Shown one piece after another: positions 1 through 13,797 of a stretch of 64,000 bases of DNA. Every line of letters starts with the position of its first letter. The stretch's first letter is position 1. A program made the translations under genes and the position numbers. The notes under the pieces are model-generated. The model was not told the origin of the DNA and searched no databases. It worked only from the letters and a program-made list of their open reading frames with translations. Source of the DNA: Rapana venosa (taxonomy: Eukaryota; Mollusca; Gastropoda; Neogastropoda; Muricidae); assembly GCA_028751875.1 (NCBI GenBank), contig CM054135.1:12759551-12823550 (forward strand), given 5' to 3'.

Positions 1-273
1 GCGTGCACAATATTGAGCAAGTCCTGTGCTATAAAGGAGCTAGAGATACTACGTTTTGGCTTGCACTGAACTGCCAGCCTGAATTATGTTTCTCAGCATT
101 TTATGACTCCATTTCATGGCAAACATCACATGTTCCACATTGATCAGCAGCAATCATGGTAAAAAGTTCTAAGTAGACTTTCAGGTGGTGTGTATAATGT
201 AGTGTGGTGTAGTGTAGTGTGGTTTGCTGTGTGTAAGTGTTTTATTTATTTTCATTTTATTTTATTCTTTTAT

Positions 274-604
274 ATTGAGGATAACGGAATAAGCTATTAT
301 GTGCTTTTTTACACCCAGTCCCCATGTGTATGTGGTTTTGTAAATTCTGTCATCTGTTCCCACAGGCACACACAATGGCCTACTTTTACGAAAAGCGGAA
401 CAGGATGTAATGTGTGCGCAAGATGTTGTGTGTGCGTTCGCACATGGGACCTTGGTTTATAGTCTCATCTGAAGGACTTTTGGGGAGAGTGGAGTCTGTA
501 CTGATGTTAACTCCAGGGGAAAATATCCCCTTGAATGGGAATCGAACCCGGGTTGTCAGATTGTGAGCGCAATTTTCTAACCACTAGGCTATCCCGTCCG
601 TCGC
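274..604 (-). mobile_element. tRNA-headed SINE, family A, full-length copy
   Basis: Read on the minus strand it starts with a tRNA-like head: an A-box-like tagcctagtggttaga (about 578-593) and a B-box ggttcgattcc (about 538-549) matching the Pol III consensus. The body of about 250 bp ends in the conserved tattgaggataa block and a T-rich tail. At least eight other partial copies occur in this window, for example near 21299, 34076, 58516, 62719 and 63745. It is not a functional tRNA because the head lacks a complete cloverleaf. Confidence 0.85.
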
Positions 605-1136
605 CCCCTGTGTGTGTTTTTGCTGAAGCTAATTATTTTACAAATATTTGACATTTGAAAGTAATGTACAAATGCATTGATGTGTGTACTCTTTGTGTGT
701 GTTTGTGTGAGTGAGTGTGCATGTGTGAGTGTGTGTGCACGCGTGATCTCTTCCAACAGTACGCAGGTGACCTCTATCATGTTGTTTTCTTATGTAGATT
801 ATGGTTTGAAGCTGGTGCATTCTCATTGCTCTATCTTCTCATAGGTTGTTTTAATGAAGTAAAAGCAACAACAAACAAACAACAAAACGATTACGCTATC
901 ACAATCCTGTGTGTGTGTGTGTGTGAACTCTGTGTTCATGCATGTGCATGCTTGTGTGTTTCTTCTATTTTATGTCTATTCACAAAAAGTGATATTAGAC
1001 AAAAGAGAGGGGGATGTGGGGTATGAACAATAGAAATGCTTGTATGTATGTGTGTTTGTGTATGTGAAAGTCTTCAATTTTAATGTCTTTCCACTCTAAG
1101 TGATTCCAGGCAACCCTTGAATAGGAGACTGAATAT

Positions 1137-1252
1137 TAGAGAGAGGGAGAGAGAGGAGAGAGAAGAGAGAGAGAGAGAGAGAGTGAGAGAGGAGAGAGGA
1201 GAGAGAGAGAGGATTTACTCTGTGCACGGGTGTGTGTGTGTGTGTGTGTGTG
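1137..1252. repeat. (GA)n tract followed by (GT)n tract
   Basis: An impure GA/GAGG tract from 1137 to about 1213 is followed by (TG)n at about 1229-1252. Short open frames across it are compositional only. Confidence 0.9.
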
Positions 1253-2092
1253 TAATAAATAGTAGTAACAAAAGAATGAGTATTTTTTAACATGAAGAGA
1301 TCAAGAACAAATAAAAAACAAAAACAACATGAAATGAAAAAAACAACCCTACAAGAACTACAATAAATGCCCTATAGGACTTAACAATAAACCTTTAGCA
1401 ATGTCAAACGTTAGCTTTACATTGTTCAAAACTTTATCAATGGAATTCTCAGAAAAGGCAGTGAGATGAGGTTTTAAATTCTCACATTCAAGTATGATAA
1501 AGGTATTTGAAATATATTCGCCACATAAGCATTTAACATCCTTGCTGAATTTTGTCATGAATGCATTTAATCTTATCCTGAAAAATAATGCCTTGAGTTG
1601 TCTTTCAGCATTTGCATGAATCTCTTAAGTGATCAGTGTAAATGAATCTCTAAGTGATCAGTGTATTCCATTACACTTCCCACTTGGAGTTGAATGTGAA
1701 AGCCGCTTGTGTGTGTGTGTGTGTGTGTGTGCAGCATGTGCACACATGCATGATGAAAGGAGAGGGTTTCTTTCAGTTTTCCCCCCAAAAAGTGTTATTG
1801 GTTGCTTGTCGTTTTCTTGATTACATAGAACTTTGTGAAGAGAGAAGAGAAAAAGGCATGCAGCTAGTGTCAGTGTATGCAGTAATACAGGGCTTGCCAC
1901 CATGGTCCCCGCTGTGTTGCTGTTTGATATTATGATCTGGAAACCGTTTGCTGATTGTGACTGTTTTGTCATTATGTAATGGCCTGATTTGATGACATCA
2001 AATTCCTTCTTTCTGTTTGAATATGAATATCTGTCATCAGTTCAGATTAAATGTTTATTGAGTGAGGTGTTGAAAAATAATTCAAGAAAATA

Positions 2093-2108
2093 TCTGTTTG
2101 TGTGTGTA

Positions 2109-2187
<79 letters not shown>
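2093..2187. repeat. (TG)n microsatellite, about 45 units
   Basis: An almost pure TG dinucleotide array. The element to its right (about 2205-2300) has a weak match to the family A SINE tail (gaggataatg, agcactcgtatgc). Confidence 0.95.
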
Positions 2188-4296
2188 AAAAAAACCAAAC
2201 CCAAAGCCCCTTTAATTTTGAGGATAATGTAGTAAGCACTCGTATGCTTTGGTTTTTTGTTGTTTTTTTAATATCTTGTTCCCATGTGGGCAGGGTTTTG
2301 AACATGTCTGCCTGCCTGCATGCATAAGTAGGTGCAAATTTGCTTGCATACTTGTGTACAGATATAATTATCATCTCTCTCTCTCTCTAAATCTCTGTCA
2401 ATGTGATAGCCCGGCAGACACCTCTGTATCTCGTAGATCTATCAAATAATCAATTGATCCAGTGTGTCACCATACTCATTAGGCACCGAAGGGTGAAGTG
2501 AACTGATCAGGGCTAGAGCTACCTGTCGGGTGCCGGTCGATAGTCAGAAAGGTCAGCCCCGTTCCTTACAGTGGTGTGTTTTTAGCTTTTACTGCCAGCC
2601 CATATCTTCATGCAGCAGCAACACGAGTAATGGCCTCCAGCACAGATTGTCTGTCTGTCTGTTATTGCTGCAGTGCCTGTGTGTCCTTCTTCCTCTTCTT
2701 CTTTCAGTGCACTGGTACCCATGCACATCCTGGTGTGTGTGACAGGTCTGTGTGGGGTTGGTACATACGTTCTATCACTGACAGGACTTCATCAGCAACA
2801 GGGATTAGTTAAATTCATCGGTGTCCAAGATTGAAGGCAATTAACTCTAGTATGTCATAGAAATTCTGGCAGGGGTATCACTACTCAAGATAAGGCAGTG
2901 ACATGTTCAAAACAAACCCTGATCACAGCTCTTTTAAGGTACAGATCTCTATCCATTATCTGCAACATGTAGTGGCACACACATTCATCACACCTTGGAG
3001 GCAGAAAAACATACTGAAAAATGAGTATTGATCATGGTTTTAGGTATGGCTTACAGTGTTTCCTTCCTATTTTCCCAGAAAATCTCACAGCATTGGGCAT
3101 ATTATATATGTTGGGAATAAAATGTGTTAATACTACAAAATGAAACACAATATGTGTCAGTATTCTGCTGAAGAAATCCATACTGCATGTTTGATTAATG
3201 ACTGCATGTACGCCACTGTACAGGTGAACTGTGGGTGGCAGCTGGTTATGTCATGGTAGTGTTTCTGTAGCCTACTGACTGCCGACATAATAACCAGATG
3301 TTTAATTAATGTGCACCTTTGGCCTTTTGCCTTGTGAACAAGTTCATCCCAAAGATCATAAAGCTTACTGCTCTGGGTCCACCAGGTCTGACAGAGGACA
3401 GAGACTGAGCAGTGCCACTAGCTTACTCAAAAACTTTAAGGGTTGAATGTCTGATGCATTGTTTTCCTGAAGTCAGAATGTGGCTACCTTAATGGTAGGC
3501 AAAAGCGGTTGCATGTATGTGCAAAAATCTCACCATTGGTGAACCACAGAACTCTAGCTGAGGAAAGGAAAAATATTTTTTAAAAACCCAACACACACAC
3601 ACACATACACACACGCATGCTAAACTGTTATTGATTTAAACTCAACTCCAGAATTGCATAGAGATGGTTCTGAAAATTGTTTGTAACTGTGCCAAGCTAA
3701 GATTCCAGAAAAATCAATTTCTTGTGTGTGTGCATGTGTGTGTTTGTGTGTGTATGTGTTTGTGTGTGAGTGAGAGAAAGAGAGAGAGTCTGTATGTGTG
3801 TGTATATTCATGTGCACGCACACACACACTTGTATGTACACACATGTGGGTGTGTGTGCACACGCGCGTTCTAACAAGGGTTGTGTCCGGGTTTACCCGA
3901 CATGTTGTGTGAGTTACATCAGAAGTGTACACTTGAGCATTCACAAGCTGTTAGTCAGCAGGCAGGCAGGCAGGCAGGCAGGATGTGTCCTCCTTCTCCT
4001 GGGTGTTGTCATTGTGGTTACATTACAACATTGCATTCCCTCTGCTGCTGCTGCGGGACACAGCCACCTGTGAAATTGAAGCACCCTCTTGTTTCTGCGA
4101 CCATGAAAGTGGTCAAACGTCTTGTGTCCTCCTCTTCTTTTCCCTCTTCTTGCCTTTTCCTTCATACCCTTTCCCCCCTGACACTGCACTCAACTGTGTG
4201 CTAAATTTGACCTATTATCAGTTTTGCCTCCATAGCCATTCATCTGCTTATTTCTATTTATTTTCGGTTTTATTTGAAGCTCCTTTGAGATGGAGT

Positions 4297-4366
4297 ATGG
4301 CTGCCAATTTGCCAATTTTTGGCTGTATAAAGAAAGTGGCCATTGACACCAACATTCTCTTGCAAG
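4297..4366 (+). other. Possible alternative first coding exon
   Basis: An ATG at 4297 in the context gagtATGG opens 23 codons (start MAANLPIFGC) and ends in TTGCAAG before a good donor, GTGAGG, at 4367. The 70 nt leave phase 1, exactly the phase needed to join exon 2 at 7874, and the last codons end in Gln just like exon 1. SLC4A7/8/10 genes are known to use alternative first exons, but the residues match no family N-terminus I know. It could be chance: one ATG plus one donor in the right phase is not rare. Confidence 0.25.
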
Positions 4367-4598
4367 GTGAGGCAGTTTGTTGTGAGTGTAAAGTGCTGAC
4401 ATGACATTGGTGAAGGCTTGTGGAGTTGTGAAAAACTTGCGTATACAGAAGAGGGATAAGGAAAAAAATAAGAGCAAAAGAGGAGGGGAGAATAGAATGC
4501 TTTTAACAGTGGAAAAATAGGTAATGTTTAAGGTGATTACTTATCATTTTGTTTGCTTAAATACAAGATTCAGTGCTATTTATATAGGCTCAATATAT

Positions 4599-4664
4599 CC
4601 GCCACCTCCTCCTCCTCCTCCTCCTCCATCATCTTCTTCTTCTTCTTCTTCTTCTTCTTCTTCT
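4599..4664. repeat. (CCT)n(TCT)n trinucleotide tract
   Basis: Consecutive CCT and TCT triplets, giving Pro/Ser or Glu/Asp/Gly homopolymer frames that are not genes. Confidence 0.95.
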
Positions 4665-5026
4665 TTTATTTTCATGTTAATCTTTGATCTATTCAAAATG
4701 ATTGATTTAAAAAAAAAAGTATTATTCACTTGGATTTTCCCATTAGTCGCCACCAGCACAGTCATTAAGGTTGCAGACTGCATGCAGTATTACCATTTCT
4801 GATGATTAGCATCTCACGAAAAGCTAATGGGTCCACTCCCTGTCAGGGAAAGGGCTGCCACTTGGACCACTGGCAAGGAAAAACACACTCCCCCCTTCCC
4901 TTATTAAAACACTGACACTAACAGCATCCGGCCGTTGACTTTTTTCCCAGCATTGGAAACCAGGCCATACAGTGGGCACACCCACAAAATTAGCTGATGG
5001 CTGTACCACAGCTGCATGGGGTGAGT

Positions 5027-5049
5027 GGGGGGGGGGGGGGGGGGGGGGG
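5027..5049 (+). repeat. 23-base poly-G run
   Basis: An uninterrupted G homopolymer followed by further G-rich sequence to about 5075. It has strong G-quadruplex potential, and its exact length is unreliable in any assembly. Confidence 0.9.
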
Positions 5050-5377
5050 AGCGGCAGGGGGATGGGGAGGGGGGTGGTACTTGATGCTGGACACCAGCTG
5101 TAGTCACAGCAGGCTTCTACCTGGAAAAGTGGACACATCCTTTCTGTTCATTGTGTTTTGCATTGTCACTCAATTGCCGTTGCTTGCTGTGGCAGTAGTA
5201 CCCCCACAGATGTAATGTATTGTGTCCCTGTAGAAAATGACATGCAGCTTATTTTACAAGTACTGATGAGAGGGTTTCTGCTGATTGTGGTATGAAAACT
5301 GCGGCCCAAGTGTTACTGCAATGTATCAAAGATATTTCAGGAGACATCTATTTTAGGATGGCTTTGCTGTCAGATTC

Positions 5378-5380
5378 CTG

Positions 5381-5412
<32 letters not shown>

Positions 5413-5554
5413 CCTCCTCCTCCTCCTCCTACTACTACTACTACTACCACCACCAGTAGTACTATTGATACTACTACTGATACTAGTGCTACTACTTCTA
5501 CTACCATCACCACTGCTTCTACTCCTACTACTCGTACTACTACTCCAACTACTT

Positions 5555-5588
<34 letters not shown>

Positions 5589-5662
5589 TCCAACTACTAC
5601 TACTACTACTACCACTACCACTACTACTACTACAACTACTACTACTGCCACTACTGCTACTA
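5378..5662. repeat. CTA/CTG/CTC trinucleotide array
   Basis: About 285 bp of triplets, starting with CTG and CCT blocks and passing into CTA with CCA and CTT variants. Both strands stay open as poly-Leu or poly-Val frames, which explains the apparent ORFs. It contains no coding signal. Confidence 0.95.
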
Positions 5663-6005
5663 GTACGACAGAGGGCTCAGATCAAGGTCAGGCTAAGTTA
5701 AAGCTAAGCCTAGTGCTCAGAGCAATGGGCATGGCACCCAGCAACAAACCAGCTGTTGGCTAAGTGTGCATGAAGTCATGCATTGGGGAAATGTTTGGCC
5801 TCCAGCCTTACTTGCAGTGCAGTACACCCATCAAGTCGTCGTCTTTAGATGTACGTTACCTTTCCTCTGTTCTTTCTTCCTGAGCTGTTGGCCAACAGTC
5901 TTGATTTTATTTGCAACAGAATTCTTTTTGGATGCTTGGTACAGTTTGATTAAAGAAAGAAAAAAAGATAAAAGAATAGGGGTTTTTTTTTGTTTGTTTT
6001 TTTTT

Positions 6006-6024
6006 GGGGGGGGGGGGGGGGGGG
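6006..6024 (+). repeat. 19-base poly-G run
   Basis: A G homopolymer directly before the aagcataaacttt repeat. Confidence 0.9.
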
Positions 6025-6029
6025 TTTGG

Positions 6030-6230
6030 TGGTGAAGGCAAGCATAAACTTTAATACTTACATGTTTTATAGCAAAAGAATGTATGTATGTGTGTGGGTG
6101 TGGGGTAAACATAAACTTTAGTGTTTGCCTGCTTCATAGCAAATTTGTGTGTAAGAGAGAGAGGGGGGGGAGGGCAAGCATAAACTTTGATACTTGCCTG
6201 CTATATCGCAAAAGTATGCATGCAAGTGTG
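6030..6230. repeat. Three copies of a ~75-bp repeat
   Basis: The motif aagcataaacttt...acttgcctgct...atagcaaa recurs near 6035, 6107 and 6175, separated by TG- or GA-rich spacers. It is a degenerate minisatellite. Confidence 0.8.
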
Positions 6231-7127
6231 TTTGTGTGTTTGCTTGCTCTCAGATAAATGCATTTGTTTATCCATGGACATGATTCTATTCATAAGACAC
6301 AAAAAGAGCAGATAGCTGTAACATCAGAGCAGAAAGGACAGCCAGTGCTCTTTATAAATTTATATTTAGATCTTTAAAAATGTGGAAAAAAGGATTTTTT
6401 CATGACAAGCTGTCAAACTGTATGTATGCATGTTTCACTTGCACATGTGCCAAAACCATAGGAACCGGCTGTAAAGAAGAATCAGTTACAGTGCATTCGA
6501 CAGTTCTTTCTTGGAAAGTGGAAATAAGCTCACAGGTGCCTCTGTTTTGTGTCCTTTATGCATTGCAAATAATGCACACATGTTCCTAGGGAGAGGTGTT
6601 TTGTTGTCTTGTACAATGGCTGTGATGGTACATGCTTTCAATCTTAATGTTGTGCAGTTTGTATGGCTGTTGTGGCTTGTTCTTCAGAGTGAAAGGTTTC
6701 TTTGTATGTATGTGTATCTTTTTAGAGTTTGATTTTTTTAATAGTCTATGTATTCAGTTGAAGAGTTAATGCCCTTGGTGTGGCCTCTGTAGCCTTATAA
6801 AGGGTTGAAAGGACAAGGTGATATTTCATGACTGCCGTCTTCTTAGGATGATGATGTTAAACGATAGAAAATAGCGATATAGTTGACAGGGTACATGTTG
6901 ACTTATTGAAGTGAAGGCCCTTATGTGACATGTAATAGCTGCTGTAGGTAGTGATATAAACTATACAAATCCTGATACATCATGAAGATCCTGGGTATGC
7001 CTGGTTGTGGCAGAGAGATTGACTGTGATGCTTGGGAACATTATAGATGACAAGACAGCAAAAAACCAACAAAACGAAGACCTAACCCAAATGACCAATC
7101 CACTCCCCACCCCACCCATCCAAAACA

Positions 7128-7170
7128 CCACCACCACCACCACCACCACCACCACCACCACCACCACCAC
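7128..7170. repeat. (CAC)n trinucleotide tract
   Basis: About 14 CAC/CCA triplets ending 57 bp before exon 1. Confidence 0.95.
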
Positions 7171-7227
7171 TGTGAACTCTATCCAACAGTCCCTTGATGT
7201 TTTCTCTGTGTTTGTTTTTTGGTGCAG

Positions 7228-7339
7228 AATCCAACGCGTTGTCTGTGCAAGAAGATCTTTGATGTAGACTGAGGAGCGAGTGGTGTGACAGCCAGCCCCC
7301 CGAAGCTTTGTGGCCTGACCACCGACCTGCCCCGCCACC
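7228..7339 (+). other. SLC4A8/10-like: 5'UTR part of exon 1
   Basis: An acceptor-like tttgttttttggtgcag ends at 7227. The following 112 bp reach the start codon and contain an in-frame TGA at 7316-7318, so coding cannot extend upstream in this exon. The context at the start is GCCACCATGA, a near-ideal Kozak sequence. Confidence 0.7.
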
Positions 7340-7436
7340 ATGAGTCGTCTGTCGGATCAGCGCGTGGACGCCTCCATGCCCGTCAAGGACCACGGCTCCT
7401 TCGTCTTCCACGCCCCCAGCGATGCTGATATCCAAG
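7340..7436 (+). CDS. SLC4A8/10-like: SLC4 exon 1 coding part (start codon)
   Basis: It encodes residues 1-32, beginning [12 protein letters not shown] and ending DADIQ, and leaves phase 1 at CAAG before gtcgca (a weak donor). This exon is not conserved with vertebrate first exons, which vary among isoforms. The start is chosen from the Kozak context and the upstream in-frame stop. Confidence 0.85.
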
Positions 7437-10219
7437 GTCGCACCAACTTTCTGTGCTGTTTCCTTCTTTAAAAAACATTGTGTAGCTTTTTTTACATCTC
7501 AAAATTATGTTCAGAGGGAGAGAGAGTGAGTGTGTGTTTGTGTGAATGCATGAGTGTGTATGTGTATGTACATTCCAGTGTGTGTAAGTTACTAAGTGTG
7601 AATGCCTCTGTTCTTTTTTTATTGTTTGTTTATTTGTATTCTTTTACTATTGTCATGGTGTGTGCGTGTGTGCATGCATGTGTGCATGCATACGTGTGTG
7701 TGTGTGCATGTGTGCAAGCAATCATGTGCACAGTCGTCTCTTAGGGCTTCCAGTTTTGCTTTCTATAGTAATTCTTTTTTCTTTTTGAAGGACAGATGAA
7801 TCTACATTGCTGTAAAGCTTGTGTTTGATATGTGCGTTGTTAATGTTCACGATATTATCGTTTCTTGTTTCAGATCATCGCAAACAAGACACAGTATACA
7901 TTGGACTGCATTTACCCCGACAGCAGCGTCAACATCGTCATCGACCGCGTCATCACAAACACAAAAAATCCAGAGATGAATCAAGCCGTGGCACTAGAGA
8001 TGAGCCGCCAGTTGGTAAGATGGGCTTGATATTTTTTAATTATTACTTTATTTATTTATTTATTCATTTATCTTTTTATTTTCCAAGTGCCTGTTTAAAG
8101 AGAAGAATATGTACTTTGTGTGTGTATATGTGTTATATCGTTCTCACAACACAAATAATTAGCATAGTACAAGAGCAGTATAATGTAACTTCTGTCAGAA
8201 ATACCACAGGTATATGTCTGACACAGACTCTGAGGTGCACATCTAGAAGAGAATGCACACTAGTTGAAGTGTAGACTTTTGTTGTTATTTATTTTCACAG
8301 GTATGTAGGATTAATAGTCTTTTATTTTTGGTGTATGATTTATGTTCTTTTCTTCCTGCGTGAGAATGGCTAACACTACATATATATGTGTGAGTGCATG
8401 TTGAAAGTGAAAAAGATTTCTTTTTGAATGTGGTCCATTAATGCTGCATTAAAAATGAAAAATTAAAAAAACTGTGCTAATTTTTTTTTATCACTGAAGT
8501 TCTTTCATGCGTGCTATCACTTTATTTGTTCTTTTCAAATTAATTCTTAAAACCAGCCATGATTATTTCCCATCTAATAAAAGCCTTGGCATGTTTAACT
8601 CTTCTTGTGTCATTATTTAATGGGAAGCAAGGCTGTAAGGAGTACATGTTGCTAAGGTTTAAAAGTCACAGCAGAGTGTTTCATTAAAAAAAAGAAATTT
8701 TACTTCATGTTATAGCTGTAGTATAGAGTGTATAGTGTCTTAATTCAGTTAGATTTTGTGTTATCTTTATACATATATCCACCATGTAGCCTACTTTATT
8801 TCTGGTATCGTCAGTTGGCTCAGGAACTACAGCTGGTTGTACTGTAGGAACACAAGAGAACTTTTTGTTGGATGATCAGGTATTTTTCCAAGTATCAAGA
8901 ACTCTTCTGAACATAGCCGTCAAAGAAACGTCTGTTTTACCCACAAGATGACTGTAGCTGGGTTTTTTTGTTTTGTTTTGTTTTTTTGTCGATAAATCAA
9001 ACTATGTAGAATTTCAATATTTTATATATATATATATATGATTATAATCTTTTTCTGGATGTGGCATTAAAATTATTTTACCAGTCAGTGTCTTCTTTAA
9101 ACTGTGATTAGCACAAAAACAAAACAACTATGACAAAAAATTCTGTGGAGTACCGCAGTTACTGCAAAATAATCACAGGCTTATGTAAACATACTAATTT
9201 GCATGAATCAATAAAAACAGAAAAAAAACCCATGTATTTTGAAAGTGTTGAGGGAAAGTAAAAAATTCCCCCCCCCCCCCAAAAAAAACCAACAACAAAA
9301 AAACAACCCCCAAACCAACAACCCCAAAACCAACAACCCCAAAACCCCAAAGCCGAAACAAAACGGCAACAACAACAACAATAATAATAGTAATAATAAT
9401 AATAATAAAAATGATTATCTGAAATAACTGTTAAAGTGGCTTAAAAATCTGTTAATACTCTTAGACATTTCCATGTTAAACTTCTCCATTTTCTTTATTC
9501 CATTAATTCTTTAAAACAAAACAAAAAACAACAATAAGCAAACCCTACAAGATGATATAGAAATCACAGCAAACCCACATAATCAGTGTGTGACAGCTGT
9601 GTAGTAATATTGTATAATGACAGACCTTTGTCGTTGGGTTACCATGTCTAAGTTAACATAGGAAATGTGTCGTGATATTGTCTGAATGTTTGGCAACGCT
9701 TTAATCTAAACTATCTGATGCCACTTTTTGACCCCACCAGGGTCATTGAAACTGGTGTGCATACAGGGAGAGAGTGATCTTATCTGTGTCTATTATTGGA
9801 CTAGTCCTGCCTGACGTTTCACCCTACACATCTCAAGGTTTTCACCATCATGCATTCAGAAATACATACATGTATGCATGTGCATGTGCATGCATGCATA
9901 TAGGTGTGTGTGTGTGTGTGTGTGTGCGTGTGCACATATTCTCCCACTCTCTCAGTCTGTCTGTGTCTCTCACTCGCTCGCTCGCTCACTCACAAACACA
10001 CACACACACACACACACTTACTTGTATGGACATATTTTACACATGTATGAACACCAACCCATTTTTCCACAGTCTGTTGTTGTTGGGTTTACTTTTTTCG
10101 CTTGGGTTTGTTTGTTTGTTTACCTTTTTATAACTTCTAAATTGTTTATTTTCTTTTGAAGACTTCTAAGATTTTGTTATTAAGATTGTTTTGTTTACAT
10201 TGAGATACTCTGTGTGTGA

Positions 10220-10254
<35 letters not shown>

Positions 10255-13219
10255 TTAAGGAGATGGAGAGAGAGAGAGAGAGAGTTTTGTGTTCAGTAGG
10301 GTTGTTTTGATGTTCTGTATGATTTGTACACAGTAGTGTTCACTGTTTCGTTGTGTAAAGCAGAGTTGACTTTTGTCACTACAAGTGTAGAACTTTCTGT
10401 TTTCAGTTGATACAGACATGTTTTATTTGATGATGCCAAACTTCACTAGTTTGTCATTTATTTTTTTTATGTCTGAGAGGGGTAGACTGGCAGCCAGAAA
10501 GTTAATCAGTGAAAAAAACACCTCAAAAACTGGAAAATTAAAACACAATGTAGGATTGCAGTGTTTTCCTTGTTGATTTCACTGTTTATACTTTTTAAAA
10601 AATTTATATAGATGAAACAATAAGTTGTTTGATATGACCATCCAATTAAGGCGTAGTTCTCATAAAGAAATTTTATGGTTAGGGATTTTCGGGGTTTAAA
10701 ACCAGTAATAACAGATAAATTTTACAGCAAAAGAAACCGGAATGAATGTCAGATAGGAACTAGGAGAAAGTGCTAGTGCACTACTCCTCAGCAGGATAAA
10801 AACAGTTATGGGAAAACAGCGGCATACATATTTTGAGACAGAAGTAGAGAAGAAGCAAGTGGAAAGAGAGTGATTGAATCAGCATGGAAAATAGCTGAGT
10901 ACAGAAGAGAGGGATTTTGCATATAAGGCTGCAAAATAAGATGAAAGTGCAAATAATCTTCATTAAATCATATTGAAGATTGAATACCCAAAGGGATTTT
11001 GCCTATAAGGCTGTAAAATAAGATGGAAGTGCAAATAATATTCATTAAATCATATTGAAGATTGAATACCCAAAAGGATTTTGCATATAAAGGCAGCAAA
11101 ATAAGATGAAAGTGCAAATAATTTTTGTTGAATCATATTGGAAGATCTATTGGAAGATTTCTGTGAGGTGACAAAGATAGGTAGAAAAATATTTGTGGGA
11201 AGACTTCATATTTGTGGGAAGACTTCTGTGAGGTGATGAAGAGAGATAGAAAAATCATTTGACCATGATGGTCCACGATTGTGAAATGATATGAGAAAAA
11301 AGGGTAAGATAAAACCTGGCGATTTTTTTCACATAGGAAAACTGTATGTATGTTAGTCCGTCTGTTTTAGCAGAGGAGGCAGCTGCTGTTTCGGAAATTG
11401 GCCAGAAATTTGATTATAGTGGAGATGCCTTGCCCACAGTACATCCCCACTCTCTCGGCCAAGTGGGCATAAGGACAGTCAGCGTTGATGTTCTCCAAAG
11501 GCCAACTAGCCCCCAGGGCTGCAGCACATAAGGACTGTGCAAGTCAAGCCTCCTAGTCAGAGAGTCATAGTCAATCACTAAAGACTAAGCTGTAAAGTGG
11601 AATTCCATGAGTGGAAAAGCCACTGGTCATACAGCCTCTCACTTTGCTGTTGCCCCCAGCATCAGTGGTTTAATCAAGAACTGTGATAAACCCCAGGCGC
11701 TGACGCAAAACTGGATTGCCCTGTCACATATACTTTAACCAAAACAGGGTTGTGCAAGGTAGTCGTGGAATGGTTGAGGTGAAGTTGTGGTGAGGGAAGG
11801 GAGATAGACAAGCTGAGAGATAGCAGTAGCGGAGAGTCTGTGAATGACATTGCCATAAACTGATGGTGTTGTTGACTTGAAGGGTCTGAGTCTGGGGACC
11901 ACGGTGCTAGCTCTTCAGGTAGGACCTGGCTGTGTTGCAGGCCTCTGCTCTGCTCTATCTCTATTACATCTATCGAGCTTTGGATGACTGTGCAGTGGTG
12001 CCCGTCATGCAGTGCTGTGTAGTTTGGTTTTTTCTTTTTCTTTTTTCTTTTTCAAACTTTTTTTTCTTGTTTTGCTGCAGATGTTTGCATTTTTTGTTTT
12101 TTTTCTTTGATTTTTTGTGTGTGTTGGTTAATGCATTCTCAGCTTGCTGCAGAGTGTTTTTGCTGTTGTTGTTTTGTTTTTTTTAAAGATAGAGTTTTGT
12201 GATGAGTTACATAGCTGATGCACAGACATGTTGCCAGTCCAGACTATTAGAATAAACGATTTACCCACAGCCCTTCAGAATAAAAATGCCGAACTTCTCT
12301 AGTATGACTACTTTAGTGAAAATCAATGAATGGCTTACTCATCGCCCTTTAAATTTACACTTCACTTGCTTTTATAGTTGCACGTGTTTTGGCTTATTAA
12401 TTGTCTGAAACATTAGACTTGAGTGGGAATATGTATTGGATTGGCTGTAGAGTTATGTAGAGTTATTAACCAATGTGAGGAAGAGAGAGTGTGTGCATGG
12501 TTTTGATAGTAGTGGTTTTTGAGGGAAGTGGAGTAGGAAAGAGCGATTTTTTTTTTTTTATCCTTACCTTTTTCTCCACTTTTTTCCTTTTCCTTTCATA
12601 GAATCTGAGGACAAGATTATTGGTTAAATTGAGAGTCAGCATTAGTTTGAGAAACTTAATTTACCCTTTATTGATCGGTGAAATTCTGTTTGTTAAATTT
12701 TGATAAAAGTATAGCATTCTGATATTTACAGTGTACATTTTGTAAAAGACATCTTAAGTTCTAAGTAAGTGTATTTTTGTAAAAGACATCTAAGTTCTAA
12801 GTGTACATTTTGTAAAAGACATCGTAAGTTCTAAGTAAGTGTACATTTTGTAAAAGACATCTTAAGTTCTAAGTAAGTGTATTTTTGTAAAAGACATCTT
12901 AAGTTCTAAGTAAGTGTATTTTTGTAAAAGACATCTTAAGTTCTAAGTAAGTATATTTTTGTAAAAGACATCTTAAGTTCTAAGTAAGTGTACATTTTGT
13001 AAAAGACCTCTAAGTTCTAAGTGTACATTTTGTAAAAGACATCGTAAGTTCTAAGTAAGTGTACATTTTGTAAAAGACATTTTAAGTTCTAAGTAAGTGT
13101 ACATAATTTATGATACATATATGCAACTTCTCTCCCCCCCCCCCCCCCCACACACACACACTCCTTTGCACACATTCATACACATATATACACACACACA
13201 CACTCTCTCTCTCTCTCAC

Positions 13220-13307
<88 letters not shown>

Positions 13308-13726
13308 ACACTCACACACACACTCACACTCTCTCTTTTTGGTTGTTGCTGTGTTTTCATATCTGCTCACAGAACACCACTTCTAAATCTTCCTTCCCTC
13401 GCAGTGAAAAACTGCATTTACTCGACGTCTGAATCTTCCTAGTCTCCAAGTTGAACACTGCATTCAAGCAAATGTTACTGCTTAGCTAGTGTAGAATGAA
13501 GAATGATTACAAGCCTAATTATTTTACACAGAGAGTGAATGAATGTGGGTGTGGGTGCATGCGTGTGTGTATGTGTGTGCGCGCGCGTGCATGTGTATAT
13601 GTGTGTTCTTCTTTAATTCAATGTGATCATACTAAGTGATGTTAGACAAAATAAAGTGTGTGTGTGTGTGTGATATCTTCAGTTAAACGTCTATTCACAT
13701 TATCAAGTGATGTGTGCGCATGCATG

Positions 13727-13797
<71 letters not shown>

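Larger units (their letters stand above)
1..7227. other. Upstream / 5' intronic region, no assigned gene
   Basis: No conserved coding exon is visible. The stretch holds a full-length minus-strand SINE (274-604), a (GA)n tract, long (TG)n tracts, a CCT/TCT tract, a 23-G run, a 285-bp CTA/CTG trinucleotide tract and a 75-bp repeat in three copies. About 2400-3590 looks like unremarkable unique sequence. Because exon 1 has a splice acceptor at 7226-7227, the transcription start should lie in this region or left of it. I could not identify a promoter. A possible alternative first exon at 4297-4366 is listed separately. Confidence 0.5.

Noticed and set aside
3985..4404. 139-codon frame as a separate gene
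   Set aside because: No domain and a biased composition. Only its last part (4297-4366) has a feature of interest, the phase-1 donor.
5370..5701. Open frames of poly-Val and poly-Leu
   Set aside because: Direct translation of the CTA/CTG triplet array.
9288..9350. Telomere-like CCCCAAAA repeats
   Set aside because: Irregular A/C low-complexity sequence inside an intron, with no tandem periodicity.
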